Assembly: GCF_000002995.4 (NCBI RefSeq)
Contig: NW_025062478.1
Span: forward strand, 682,001-746,000
Length of the DNA: 64,000 nucleotides
From: Brugia malayi
Lineage: Eukaryota > Nematoda > Chromadorea > Rhabditida > Onchocercidae
Reading direction: 5' to 3'
Shown piece by piece: positions 27,098 to 39,000 of the stretch (the stretch's first letter is position 1; each line of letters begins with the position of its first letter). Under the pieces are notes generated by a model. It saw only the letters and a list, made by a program, of their open reading frames with translations. It had not been told where the DNA came from and ran no database searches. The position numbers and the translations under genes were made by a program.

Positions 27098-28758
27098 TTG
27101 GATTTGTTATCGTTGTTATTGTTGTGTAAGCGGAAGGAGAAAAAAACAACGAAAATAATAAAAAATAAGCAAGAAAAATGATAAAATAAAGCAGCAAAAT
27201 GATAAAAGTAATGTGATAAAGTGATAAGGATGATAAGAGGGATGATAAAGTTGTAAAAATGAAGGAAATATTCTCTATAGAATTAGCTTTGATTCAAATT
27301 TATATGCTTCTATTGCGCACTCAAAAGCACAACTAGTAGATAGCTAGCAGAAATAAGAGATGTTTTTGGCTTTAGGCTTAGTTGTTTGATTTCACCTCCA
27401 TTTCTCTCCCTTTTTACTTTCACATACAAATATATAACATACACATGCATACATACATACACACACACAGTATAATCTAGTTTTAAGGCTTGTTTGAAAA
27501 TATTGCAAAAGTGCCTTGAAAGAGAAGAAGAAAAAGTGTAGCTATCCATCTATACTAGGCCATATATTTATAGAATATAAATGCCTAGTTATTGATTTTG
27601 ATATAAGCCAGAAAAGCTTTCTTTTTCTCATTTACGAATAAAAGTATAAAGTTTTTAACGATTTCTTTCTTTCTTACTTTATTCATTTCTCTTCTTATTC
27701 TTTTCCCTCTATCAAATTTATCATCTATTTAATGTTTATTCAAATCAATATATTTTTTACCAGTAATCAAAATAACAATATTTTCTTTTTTTTTTTTTTT
27801 TTAAAATAAAACTCATATAAATCTTCCTTTTCACTTCATTCGTATAAATTTGACAAGAAAAAAAAAAAATTTTTTTTTTTTTTGTTCAAAATGTGCGATT
27901 TTTTTTTTTTTTTTTTCATTATTTTTTTTTTTTTTTTTTTTTTTTTGAATGAAAATGAAAATTAACGATTAATAATGAGCAAAAATGTTATTTATGCTTT
28001 AATATTTTTTGAAAATTTTAAGATAAAAGTTTTAAAATTGGGAAGAAAACAAATTGTGCAATTTCTCGTAAACATAATCGATTACCATTATTATTGGATA
28101 TTCAAAGAGTAAATGCATCATTTTCTAATATAACTCCTAAAATACTTAGATTGCTTCGCAGTCTATCGCATCGATTGCTCTATGAAAATTGCCAATCCCT
28201 ATATTGCCGAATTTTTTTATTTTTATTCACTTTAACAAATGAAAGACTAAAATATCTGACTACACTCAGATCTTTACATATTAACAGTTCATTTTTCCGA
28301 ACAGCTTCCCGAGAAACAAACATAATCGAAAACAATTTAGTGAACGCTTTATTGTTATCGAAATATGTAATTTTCAATCTTCTAAATATAAACTATGGAA
28401 AAAAAAAAAAGAAAAAAAATACAATATGATTCAATGTTGTTATGCACGTGACGGTAGATTACATGAACAAACAAAAAATGATTGACAATGCCATGTTTAA
28501 CAATGGATAAAAAAAAAAAAAATGTGAATGGAAGAGATATGCAAAAACAAATGATTACAAACTTTAAAACAAAAAATGGAAAAATAATACGCACTAATTC
28601 TTATAGAAACAACATAAACACTAAATAATATGAAATAAAAACAAATAGCTACCATATAAAAGATAGCCCAAGTTTGATAAATTGCAATTTTACAATGAAA
28701 GATGCAATTTTTACAATGAAAAATCGCATGCAGTTTTCTAAACCAACTGCATATAATT
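27098..28758. other. Spacer between the 11-mer gene and atf-4
   Basis: Holds the 5' region of the 11-mer gene, with a TATA-like element (ctataaatata on the minus strand) near 27565-27575. It also holds very long T tracts at 27790-27945 and the 3' UTR side of atf-4. A 135-codon open stretch at 28022-28429 on plus, also open in part on minus, is unexplained and treated as a finding. A minus-strand AATAAA at 28353-28348 could be the atf-4 poly(A) signal. Confidence 0.5.
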
Positions 28759-30585
28759 TCACAAACTCTTCGTAAGTTTCATCAAACTTTTTAAATAAGT
28801 GACTTCTTTTTCGAGCCAGTTCATTTCAGTTTTCAATTCTGTGTTGCGTAGTTCAAGCTTATGCAACTCTTGTTTCATCTGTTTCACTTCTTCACGACGC
28901 TTACCTGCAAAAAATAAGCTGAATTACCAAGCAAATCTATCGAAAAACAAAGTTGTGTGGTTAACATATTACAACATATATATATATCGTTACTTCCGTC
29001 AACACCTGAACAAGTACTCTTTAGTAATCTCAAAGTTTTGAAGATTAAAAAGAAGGATAAAAAAAAATAAAAAAAAAAAAGAAGGATAAATATGTTTTGC
29101 AATTAACAAAAGCTTTTAATTCCATAACAATATAATACACAACATCTACACTCACCTCTATATCGAATTGCTGCGCAACGATTCTGCTCCCGTTTGCGCT
29201 CACTAATACCATCAAAAAGCATTCCGTTTACTGCAAAATTTTCAAGCTTTTGCATGTGATCTGAGACAACACTGCTTTTTTCGTGAATACTGCCATTCGC
29301 AATTTCCACAGCACTTGAATGTATTGTCTGAAAATTAAATGTCATTTCATTCTTAAGAACAACTAAATAACCATGATTTCTAAAACAAGTCCCTCCAGCT
29401 ATTTAACGGTATGTGAAATGTCAAATGCATTTTGGAGAAATAGTAGGAGAAGCGCTGGAAGTGATAATGAGCAAAGAAAAAAAAAGAGAGAACAGCAAGA
29501 ATCATTCAATTTAGCTTATTTCGTATCGGATTATTAGTAATAAGATATTTTATTAATAATAAGAGAAACGTTATATGACGTCAACTATATATCCTTTAGG
29601 ATTTAGGATTAGTGAAAATTGAAAATCAAATTCCTAAAATTCTTACTTGGACTAAGTGTACAAAACAGTATAAATTTCTTCTTTAAATGAAATTATGGTT
29701 TGATTTGTTCTACCTTATCGTTTTCTCCCATCACATTTTTAACACTTTTTCGTGCTGTGTTAGTTTTTCGAGCAGAAAACATATTTCCACTACCAGCAGC
29801 AGTACAAATATCAAATGACATCATCGAAACATTGTCCGGAGCTATTGACAATTGTGTAGTGCATTTCTGAATGACTGGTAGTAGAGACAACAGTTTCGTA
29901 TGCATAGAAAAGAAAATACTGACAAAATAGAACACAAATTTATCTTACAAAAAACCGAACAAGAAAAGAATTATCTTTCTATCCAAAAAAAATTTGAAAA
30001 AGAAATTGTTATTGGGAACTTACATCAATTAAAATTTCATCATTTTTCATTTCTTCCATAGGCGGTACAATAACTGAATGATTTGCCTTGGCTTGTGGTG
30101 TTGTAACGACTGTATTGATACTTTTCATGTTAAAATCATCATTTGAATCTAAAGTGGTAATCCCATAAATATTCATGAATTCATTCAGCCACGAAATATC
30201 ATTACCATCATAATAACCAGGTTTGTCACATTCATCATCTAAACTGCACAATAATTGTCCTTCGTCATTTTGCTCTGCTGTTGATGTGTAAATCTGTTCC
30301 AGTACATCATCCAAATCTTCGTCCAATAAGTATCGTGTTGAAACCTTGGAAACGTTGTTTGGACATCTAAAAATAGAGCAATGACGAAATCATGACAAAA
30401 AACTGAAATACTATCAAAACTTGAACTAAGTACTAAGGTTGACAACCCGCTAGTTTCAGTAACATGAAAAGATACCTGGAAGCAGCTTTAGAAATACTAC
30501 TTTCATCGTAGTAATCCGACAGTAAGTTGTCAGCTTCTATAAATGGGATATCCCAGAAAGGTACCACGCAAAATTGATCGTCCAT
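28759..30585 (-). CDS. atf-4: ATF4-type bZIP transcription factor
   Basis: Minus-strand gene, five coding exons: 30585-30476, 30366-30024, 29866-29714, 29327-29156, 28904-28759; 307 residues, all phases consistent. The acidic N-terminal half (DEDLDDVLEQIY, DEGQLLCSLDDECD) looks like an activation domain. The C-terminal bZIP begins near residue 243: basic region ISERKREQNRCAAIRYRGKR, then a zipper with M269, L276, L283, L290 and L297 at seven-residue spacing. N-x-x-A-A-x-R-Y-R with KRRE following is typical of ATF4/ATF5 rather than CREB or C/EBP. By family knowledge it activates amino-acid synthesis and stress genes under eIF2-alpha phosphorylation and is controlled by translation; the leader described below fits that. 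A clear beta-TrCP degron (DSGxxxS) is not visible. ATF4 and ATF5 cannot be separated by eye; the C. elegans counterpart is atf-4, formerly called atf-5. Confidence 0.88.
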
Positions 30586-30759
30586 CGCTGCCAACTAGAA
30601 GAAAAGACTATTAATCACATATAAAAAGAATTTTTTAGAACAAATAAATATATAATTTGTTTAGAATGAAATACAATTAATAAATTTACCTATATGGAAA
30701 AATTTAATACAAGCTAGCACTAACAATTCATACCGATAAGAGTAAAAAAATCTCAACAT
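30530..30759 (-). promoter_or_regulatory. uORF overlapping the atf-4 start codon
   Basis: ATG at 30759-30757. If intron 30689-30595 (donor G/GTAAAT, acceptor TTCTTCTAG) is removed, the frame continues as 44 codons to a TGA ending at 30530, covering the first 56 nt of the atf-4 ORF in another frame. Ribosomes translating it would bypass the atf-4 ATG. This is the geometry of the inhibitory uORF2 of vertebrate ATF4. If the intron is kept, the uORF ends near 30660. The splice is inferred. Confidence 0.6.
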
Positions 30760-30807
30760 TTGGCTAACACTCTTTAAATTTACTATGACAATTATGTAAT
30801 ATGGGAG

Positions 30808-30843
30808 TTATATTTTATTAACTTTGTCTCGTACTTGATGCAT
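30808..30843 (-). promoter_or_regulatory. Short uORF of the atf-4 leader, 11 codons
   Basis: ATG at 30843-30841 encodes MHQVRDKVNKI and stops at 30808. It overlaps the end of the 33-codon uORF in another frame and closes 48 nt before the ATG of the overlapping uORF, so it could also serve as a re-initiation permissive uORF. Confidence 0.45.
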
Positions 30844-30919
30844 CTTTTTGCTTGCAGGAATACGTTGAATGAATTGCACATGCAAAAATGAATGAAACGA
30901 AGAGAATGAAGAAAGTCAT
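30818..30919 (-). promoter_or_regulatory. First uORF of the atf-4 leader, 33 codons
   Basis: Begins 8 nt into the predicted leader exon (ATG at 30919-30917) and ends with TAA at 30818. The peptide starts MTFFILFVSFIFACA, hydrophobic like a signal peptide. By position it could be the permissive first uORF of an ATF4-type leader. Further ATGs lie inside it, including one at about 30884 opening a 29-codon frame. Confidence 0.5.
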
Positions 30920-30926
30920 GTTGAAC

Positions 30927-30928
30927 CT
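30927..30928 (-). promoter_or_regulatory. Splice acceptor opening the atf-4 leader exon
   Basis: The minus strand reads cttgtttattttag/GTTCAAC, a strong 3' splice site about 340 nt upstream of the atf-4 ATG. It may accept a spliced leader or an upstream 5' UTR exon; the sequence cannot decide which. Choosing it defines which uORFs are in the mRNA. Confidence 0.5.
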
Positions 30929-31440
30929 AAAATAAACAAGAATAGATGTTGCCATAGGTTATAAACATGAAACACATTTTCAATAAAAATGCAAATGTTA
31001 ACTTTAGATATTGTCAAATTATCTTTCAGAAACAACCAATAATGTATGATTGCCCATCAATCCTAAATAATCTATTTCATCTAAGAAATTAACTCCTAAA
31101 ATTGACAGATATCACAACATACTGTTTTAATTTCCTTTGGTCACTGCATTTCAAATATTGATTTTCATGGAATCAAATTAAGATGCTTAATAAATTACCA
31201 TCTAATACACACTACAAAGTATAAAAAGCTAAAAAAATATCTAAGCTTAAAAATTCAATTAATTAAGGAATAACAATAATAAATGTAAACTAACCAGTTT
31301 ATTTGCTTTGTTCTCACACTGTTGCGAGTAACTATTTAAGCATAGGACATCATCATGCTGCGTAATAATAAATCGTTTTTAATTTAGCCTAAAATTGACA
31401 TATCATATATGAAATAAACACTGCACACCATATCATCTTA

Positions 31441-31467
31441 TACACGTACTATTACGTAGTACGTGTA
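31441..31467. repeat. Perfect 11-bp inverted repeat with CACGTAC arms
   Basis: Arms tacacgtacta and tagtacgtgta are exact reverse complements around a 5-bp centre. A third copy of the arm (cacgtacta at about 31485) follows, so alternative hairpins are possible. It lies about 500 bp upstream of the atf-4 leader exon. Confidence 0.85.
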
Positions 31468-31589
31468 TATGATATATTTATTAGCACGTACTATTTATTA
31501 GCTCTTCAATATTAAATAATATTTTATTGGGATAATACGCAAATGCGCACATATATACGTAAATCTTCTTTCAATAATCTTAATAATAT

Positions 31590-32026
31590 CCGCTGCAAAA
31601 AACTTTCTCTGCTTAAAATCTAAATTATTTGAACTATTACTTTAACATTAACACTATGAAGTATCTATTTCACCCAATCAAAAGTCAAACACGTACAATC
31701 AACACGTACGCATCAACACGTACCTATCTTTCTCATCCGCTGCAAAAAACTTTCTGCTTAAAATCTAAATTATTTGAACTATTACTTTAACATTAACACT
31801 ATGAAGTATCTATTTCACCCAATCAAAAGTCAAACACGTACAATCAACACGTACGCATCAACACGTACCTATCTTTCTCATCCGCTGCAAAAAACTTTCT
31901 GCTTAAAATCTAAATTATTTGAACTATTACTTTAACATTAACACTATGAAGTATCTATTTCACCCAATCAAAAGTCAAACACGTACAATCAACACGTACG
32001 CATCAACACGTACCTATCTTTCTCAT
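31590..32026. repeat. 145-bp tandem repeat, three copies, CACGTAC-rich
   Basis: Copies at 31590-31736 (147 bp, with an extra CT), 31737-31881 and 31882-32026 (145 bp each) are otherwise almost identical. Each carries three CACGTAC motifs spaced 12-14 bp apart near its right end. It lies roughly 0.7-1.1 kb upstream of the atf-4 leader and may belong to its promoter region. CACGTA is the reverse complement of TACGTG, the core of nematode hypoxia-response elements by established knowledge; function here is inference. Confidence 0.95.
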
Positions 32027-32227
32027 CCACTACAAACCTATCACTATTATCAGAATGGCAAGAAAGGATAAAACAAGTCAATTCAAGATAAAAAGGAAAA
32101 AGTGTCATTTATCTGTCTAGCACTTCTATTCCGCCCATTCCGTCCACCTACTACTACTCCTCCCGGCGTACAACTGTTCATAAGAATCTGTTTTGTCTCA
32201 GGTAAGCATTTCGCAATTTCTTTGCAT

Positions 32228-32228
32228 A

Positions 32229-32262
<34 letters not shown>

Positions 32263-32560
32263 GACGCCCATACAGACATACTTTGCGTACATACACACAC
32301 ATTCACACCCACACAGACACAGATACACACACGCTTTCGTAGCAGACACGCATGCACATGCGGTCGTCGCAGACGTACGTAGATAAGTGAAGTGAAGGAA
32401 TCAACCTATCAACCTCCCCGTCTCGTCCTGTCCCGGATCTATCTGGTGGAGATTGACGTTTGATTAATGAGAGGCAGTTTGATCATATGGTCGGTTCAGT
32501 GGCATCGATGAAAGAATTACACTGAGAGAGAGAGGGAGAGAGAGAGAGAGAGAGAGAGAG
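32228..32560. repeat. (CA)n and (GA)n microsatellites
   Basis: CA tract at about 32228-32335, interrupted by CAGACG and CATA variants, and a GA tract at 32524-32560. The GA tract shares the flank ACACTGAGAGAG with another GA tract at 34984-35050. Confidence 0.9.
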
Positions 32561-34985
32561 GGAATTAAGATGAAATTTCGCCATACTAATTGCATCTGTG
32601 ATAATTGCAATTTTTATCAAATCAAATTAAAAGAAAAGTTGTTTACTTTTCACATTTAATTCAACAACAAAAGTTTAACTTTTGACGTTGTCTACTACTG
32701 GAAATTTAGCTTTTCACGTTATTTATTGATAAAAAAAAAAAAAAAAAAAAACTAATAGTAATTATCATCATTAATTATCATTTCAATAAGAGTATGTCTT
32801 AATTGATTTCCATCTCTTTCCTCTCTCCCTATAGATACATACATATTTCTTTCATTCCCTTTTTCTCTCCTCTCCTCTTTCATTTTCATTATACTTATTT
32901 TCAATTCTCAAATTGAATTTCAATATAATCGGCAAATTGAATAGCAAATCTTTCATTGTTAATAACATATTATTTAATATTTCTTATCTTCATTCTAATC
33001 ACTAATCTCTCCTTCCATCTTTCTCTCTTTCTCTCTCTCTCCCCGTCTCCTTCTGTCCCTCTCTCTCTCTCTCTTTCTTTGTTTGATACCTGTAATTATT
33101 CCTTCACTTCTTATCTGTGCTTATCATTCATTATTGATTATCATTTCTTATCTTTTAATGCAAATTTAATACACTATAAAGTAGTAGTAGCATTGCAATT
33201 TATCAATTTTATATTACTTTTTGTTTGATAAAGGAAATTAATGAGAATTAATGTGAAAGTTGAATTTTCATATTAATTAATTATATTTGTGATTTCATAC
33301 TTTTTCTCTTTGTCATATTCATTTTATTCAAATGTCAGAAAAAAAAAATTGAAAAGTTATAAATTTATAATTTCAGGATTTAATTGAATAAATAGGAAAT
33401 GACAACGAAATGTCATTTGCTGATCACAAATGCAGCAATGTTATCAGTGGAATATTTTATTCAATAAAAATAGGTTAGCATTTTTTTTTTTTTTTTTCCT
33501 ATGTCATATAACTTTTCAGAATAGTTTATTCAATCTTTCCTTTAATTTTTTTTTAAGTATTTGTTCTGTTTGATATTTCTATGTTTGCACCACATATACT
33601 TATTCTTACTTATTCTATACATATATACTATTCTCTTTTTTATATACTTATTTCTGTAATTTATAACTTTAAGTTACTTCTTAACAAAGTTACTTATATT
33701 TTTTATTTCCATGTAGTTTGTTTTTTTTTTTTTTTTTTCATTTATAGGATGTATAGATCTGATACCTTAATAAGATATCAATTTTGTAAAGCATACTATA
33801 GATGCTAACTTATAATACTATTTATATGCGATAAAATGTTTATATTTTATAGTAATATAATTTCATGCTATCATCATCAAATATCATGAGAAAATGAATA
33901 TAATTTTCTATATACGTACTAAGACGTACGTAATTTACGCGATTTTTTTACTGTGCAGCGTTTGTATTACGTCATACGCTTCTATCTTTTGCACCATACA
34001 GACGTGTTCTTTTTTCCATATTTAATTTACAGCTTAGTTACTTCTTAACAAAGTTATTTTTTTTTTTTTTTGTTTTTATTTTTATTTTCATCCAGTTTGT
34101 TATTTTTGTTTGTTAGTACAAGTATATTGTTATAATACTTTAACAGATGTCAAGTTTATGAATTATACTACAAAATAATTAAGTTAGCATAATTTTTTTT
34201 TTTTTTAAATAAAAGTAGCTTACATCCTCCTTTTTTTTTTTTACATTTTACACCATTTCGATACTTTTTTTTTTCAACCATTTGTTTTGCTATTAACTAA
34301 TAGTTAGACAGTTGCTTTCACTCAATCATTCAGTGCAACGTTTCACTTTTAGTTTAACATTTTTGTTCAAACAAAATCATTAATATTGGTAATGTTGAAG
34401 AGTTATTTATAAGGATGATAATATAAAATTTGTTTGTTGTTTAGCTAACAAACATAAAAATTTAATATATTCAAATTTAGTATTAAAAATTTTTCAAATG
34501 GATAATTAATCATTTAATTATTGTTTAATCTTTCGCATTATGTACTCTTTTAAATATCTCAAATCTTATCACATTCAGTTGTTTGTTTTTTCTTTTTTAT
34601 TTTTTACCATCAATATACCAAAAGTTTTACTTCATATTTTTCCATTTCACTTTTTTTTTTTTTTTTTTGTTTCCTATCTTGCAATTGCTGAAAGATTTGT
34701 TTTGTAAACAATGTGTTTACATATTTTTACAAATAGAATTGCTAATTAGTGATCATTCAAAGTTTTTCCTTATTAATTTTCTATTTTTTGTTTTTTGTTT
34801 TTTGCAAGTGTAATTTTTTTTTTTTCGAAGAAATTTAGCTAGAAAATTCAAAAAGTTTAAAATTATTCTTAAAATATAAGATTTCTCATAGAATGTTTAA
34901 ATTTCAGTTACGATTTGTTAAGGAAATAGTTTAGCTTAAAGTATGAGAATTTTTGATTTTTGGACCTTAGAATGAAAATGATCAC

Positions 34986-35040
<55 letters not shown>

Positions 35041-35883
35041 AGGGAGGGAGGGAATTGAGCGTTATCGGATGTCAAAATGAAAATTAAATATATGCTATAG
35101 CTGTGCTTTAATTCACTATGATTGGTTAAACAAAGGATCAGTTTCTTTCATTTTTCCCATGAGATTATTTAAGTTGAAAATTGGTAACTCAAAAATTTTT
35201 TCATTTTATTTTAATAAAATTTATTTTTTCTTATAATTTTGGAACTTATTCTAATGGAATACAACTTGATTAGTTCATATAAGTCACATGGATATTTCAA
35301 CTTTTTAATTTGTAATTTTTTATTTTAGAGTTTTTTTAGCAAATGTTTTTTATCGCAAATTGCAATCATCGCTTTATGAATGGAATAATTTGTTAAGCAA
35401 ATTTGGTAAGAAATTAATGAATTAATATTATATTATAATAACTCTGTTATTGTTAAAAGCTTTTTTTTTTTTTTTTTTTTGAATAATAATTTTATAATAT
35501 TCCTGCAATTTTTAATTTTTTTCGAGTAATATAAGATATAATACTTTATTTAATATATAAGATATAATATATATGAATTATATAATATTTTATTTATTTC
35601 ATTCTAAATAACAAATTGAAATTGCATTAGGAAAATGAGATGAAATAAAATAATGTGAGAAGGCAATTAATACAAAACTACTTTTTGATATAAAAAAATT
35701 TTGTTCATATTTAGAATTCAACAAATGCTTATTGATATTCTATGTCAGACTTTTTGACTGAAAAAATTCGTTTTCTCATTATTGATAAAATGTTCGCAAT
35801 GTGCCATATATGCATTTTTTTTTAGTGTGAAAATTATTGGATGCAAAAAAAAAAAAAAAAAAAAATGCCTTAAAAATTGAAAA

Positions 35884-36085
35884 ATATTTTCACATTTACA
35901 TAACAAAAAAAAAAAAAAAAAACAAACTTCATCCTATCATATTTGACGAGATCTTGTATTTTTACTGATATATATATCTTTTTAAATATTTTCACATTTA
36001 CATAACAAAAAAAAAAAAAAAAAACAAACTTCATCCTATCATATTTGACGAGATCTTGTATTTTTACTAATATATATATCTTTTT
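35884..36085. repeat. 102-bp tandem duplication
   Basis: Two adjacent copies (35884-35985, 35986-36085), each with atattttcacatttacataa, an A run, aacttcatcctatcatattt and gacgagatcttgtattttta. They differ mainly by ACTGAT against ACTAAT and by homopolymer length. Confidence 0.9.
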
Positions 36086-39000
36086 TTTTTTTTTTTTTTT
36101 TTAAATTTCAAATTTCAATCGAATAATTAAACAACACAAATATGAATATTAGCTGATGTTTTTTATACATCAAATGATTATTGCCAAAAGAATACAAACA
36201 ATTCATTACTTTATATCAATATCTTTTTTTTTGAACTTTTTTTAATCATTAGATAAGCAAGGATTTTACTTTTTTTTGCAAGTTATTGATTCTTCTTTTT
36301 TTTTTTTGCAAAAGATTCAATTATGCTTTAAGTCATAATTAGATTTCTTGAATAAGCGTTTTTGTTGAAGTGAAATGAGAAATGAGTATAAATAATCATA
36401 AATGAAGTAAAATATATAAGATAATTAAATTTGTTTCAGTTTGCAATTTTTATTGACAGAATGGAGACATAGAATTTTGAAAATTGTCAAAAAAGATTGC
36501 CAAAATTGAATCATACATGCGTCCAAAATGTAAAATCAATACAATTTAGAATTGTTTTTTTTTTTTTTTTTTTTTGTCTGCTATAACTACTGACTGAAAC
36601 AGACGAATTTGTTTAGTTTCGATTGATCATCATTTGATAAATAAGGATAAGGAGGAATTGATAATACAAATAATTCGTTTTTTAAAATATGGAATTAATT
36701 TTTCAAATTCGTTTTTTTTTTTTTGTATAGTTTGTTAGATGTCTAAGAGAGAGTGGTACGATGTCGGCAAATTGTTATTTTGGAACAAAAAAAAAAAAAA
36801 AAATTGTTCTTTCGCTATAAACTAAAAAAAAAAAAAAGAAAAAGAAATGTGAAAAATTTATTTCCTATAATTCTAATTGTTATGCTTGAGAAACATATTA
36901 TGAAAAAAAAAAAGTGAAATAAAATATTAACGGTACGACAGCTGGCTATTACGTGTAGAAAAATTTTTTTTTTTTTTCCTTTTGAAGAATGAGGCCATCT
37001 GGTAGGAGGAGGAGGAGTAGTAGTAGTATAATTTTTGTCGAAATGATTTCGATGAAATGACATAAATGAAGAATGAATGATGGATAAAAGAGACAATTAG
37101 AAAGGATGAATGAAAAAAAAAAAGAGAAAGAAAAGAAGAATGAAAATGAGAAGGAACGAAATAGCTGATCAATTCTAGGTTGATTGACCAAAAATGTATA
37201 TATATATATATAGCTTTCATTGGCTTATCTTGATCTATTATCATCTAAAAATTTAAGTGAAATATTTTTATTGTAGCTGAAGATAATAATTTTATCATAG
37301 AGTTAAAAAAAAAAAAATTGAGAATGATTAATGAATCATTTTCAAAAATGTAAGAAGAAAGAAAGGAAAAAAGAAGAAGCAGTGAATAGTGAATTATGGA
37401 TTTATAAATTTCATATCTTTGTTTTGATTTAATAATATATTTTAATTTATTGATTGATGGATGAGTGTTTTTTGTTTTTGTTTTTTTTTTTTTTAAAAAA
37501 AAAAGAAAATACACCAAAATGAGTGAGTGGTAAAGAAGTGAAAAAATAAGAATGAAATGAAATATGAGAATTAATTAATAACTTTATGAGAAATAATTAA
37601 TAACTTTTGATCAATTAATGATCATTTATGTATCATTGTTAGATAGAAAGTTATTATGTATTATTACTAGATATTTATCAATTTGTGATAATCTGATCTG
37701 TCATTTACTTTTTTTTTTTTTTTGACAAGTTACTATTGTACAATGTTATGCGAATATAATGAAGGATCAATCATTTGACATTTTGAATCAATTAATGTTT
37801 GATCGTAGCATCTTTCATTATCATCTCTCCTTTTTGATGAGTTTTGTAGCATAATATAGCTCTATTGTTGTTCAATTATTGATAGCATTTTTAAATTTGA
37901 ATTGTTCAATAAATTAATGATAATTCTTCTTTTGATTTTTTAAAAAAAAAAAAACGAAAAAAACGAAAAAATTTGTTTGGAATAATGAAAAATAAAACGA
38001 AGGAAACTGTTTCAAAGAAAGAAATTGTTTCCCAAAAAAAGGAAAAAGGAAAAAGTTTTCTTTTTTTTTTTTTTTGAACAAAGAAGGTTCGTTTTCTTTA
38101 GCTTATTCATGAAAACATAAATAAACTAATGTTTTTTTTTTTTTGAATTTATTTCATTTTCTAAAAGATCAGAAATCATAAATTTAGTTAAAGAATAATG
38201 AAGGGAAGCAAACGAACTATATTTCTAATGAGAAAAAAGCTTCATTTGTCCTATTTTTTGCACATTTATTTGCATTTTTTTTTTTTCCTACTTAGCATTC
38301 AAATTAATTTGTTGTAATTTGTCTTTCTCGTTTTTTTTTTTTTTTTTAGTAATATCTATTCATTTAACAAATTATTGTTCAACTAGATTTTATTTCTAAA
38401 GAATTCATATTATTTTCAATTGTCTAACTGAAATGTTTCTATTTTAAAATTTTCCATTATAAGAATTTTCATCCGATATTAGCATTCTTTTCAAAATTGA
38501 TCTTTGGCATGGTAAGCATATATGAAGCATATTGTGATCTAAGTTTTTAATCACTTTACTTCTTTTATTATTTCATTAAAATCATAAAATTTTAATATAT
38601 GGCATAAATTATTCTTTCTTAATAATCGAATTCTATTCTATGATATCATGATAATAATGATGATGATAATGATGATTAAGCATGAAATAGCGTAAAAATG
38701 TTCATTTTTGTAATATTACAATGAAATGAGTGTATGTATATAAAGCATAGTTATTTCAAAAAAAAAAAAAAAAAAAATAAAAGTAATAGCAAGAAAAGTT
38801 TTAGAAATTTTACAGGAAAGTATTAATTTTTTTCTTTTTTCTTTTCGTTTTTCATATGTATGTAAGTTATAAATTATAAAATGACATTTTTCATGATATC
38901 ATAGAACAGAATTTGATTATTAGAAAAAAAAAAAAAATAACTTTATGTCACATATTAAAAACGCACTGTTGAACATACTAATATCTCTTTTATAATAAGA

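Noticed and set aside
28666..28682. Spliced-leader-like string cccaagtttga
   Set aside because: Only part of the SL1 sequence matches; no ggtttaattac upstream, no donor and Sm-site context of an SL RNA gene.
30239..30445. 68-codon minus ORF overlapping atf-4 exon 2
   Set aside because: Out of frame with the bZIP chain and crosses the predicted intron boundary at 30367.
32083..32386. ORFs of 88-94 codons on both strands
   Set aside because: Mostly His/Thr or Cys/Val translation of the (CA)n tract; only the left 150 bp is non-repetitive.
36815..37517. Several minus-strand ORFs of 80-105 codons
   Set aside because: Overlapping Phe/Ser/Lys-rich frames across A/T runs and GGA/AGT triplets; no splice-consistent model.
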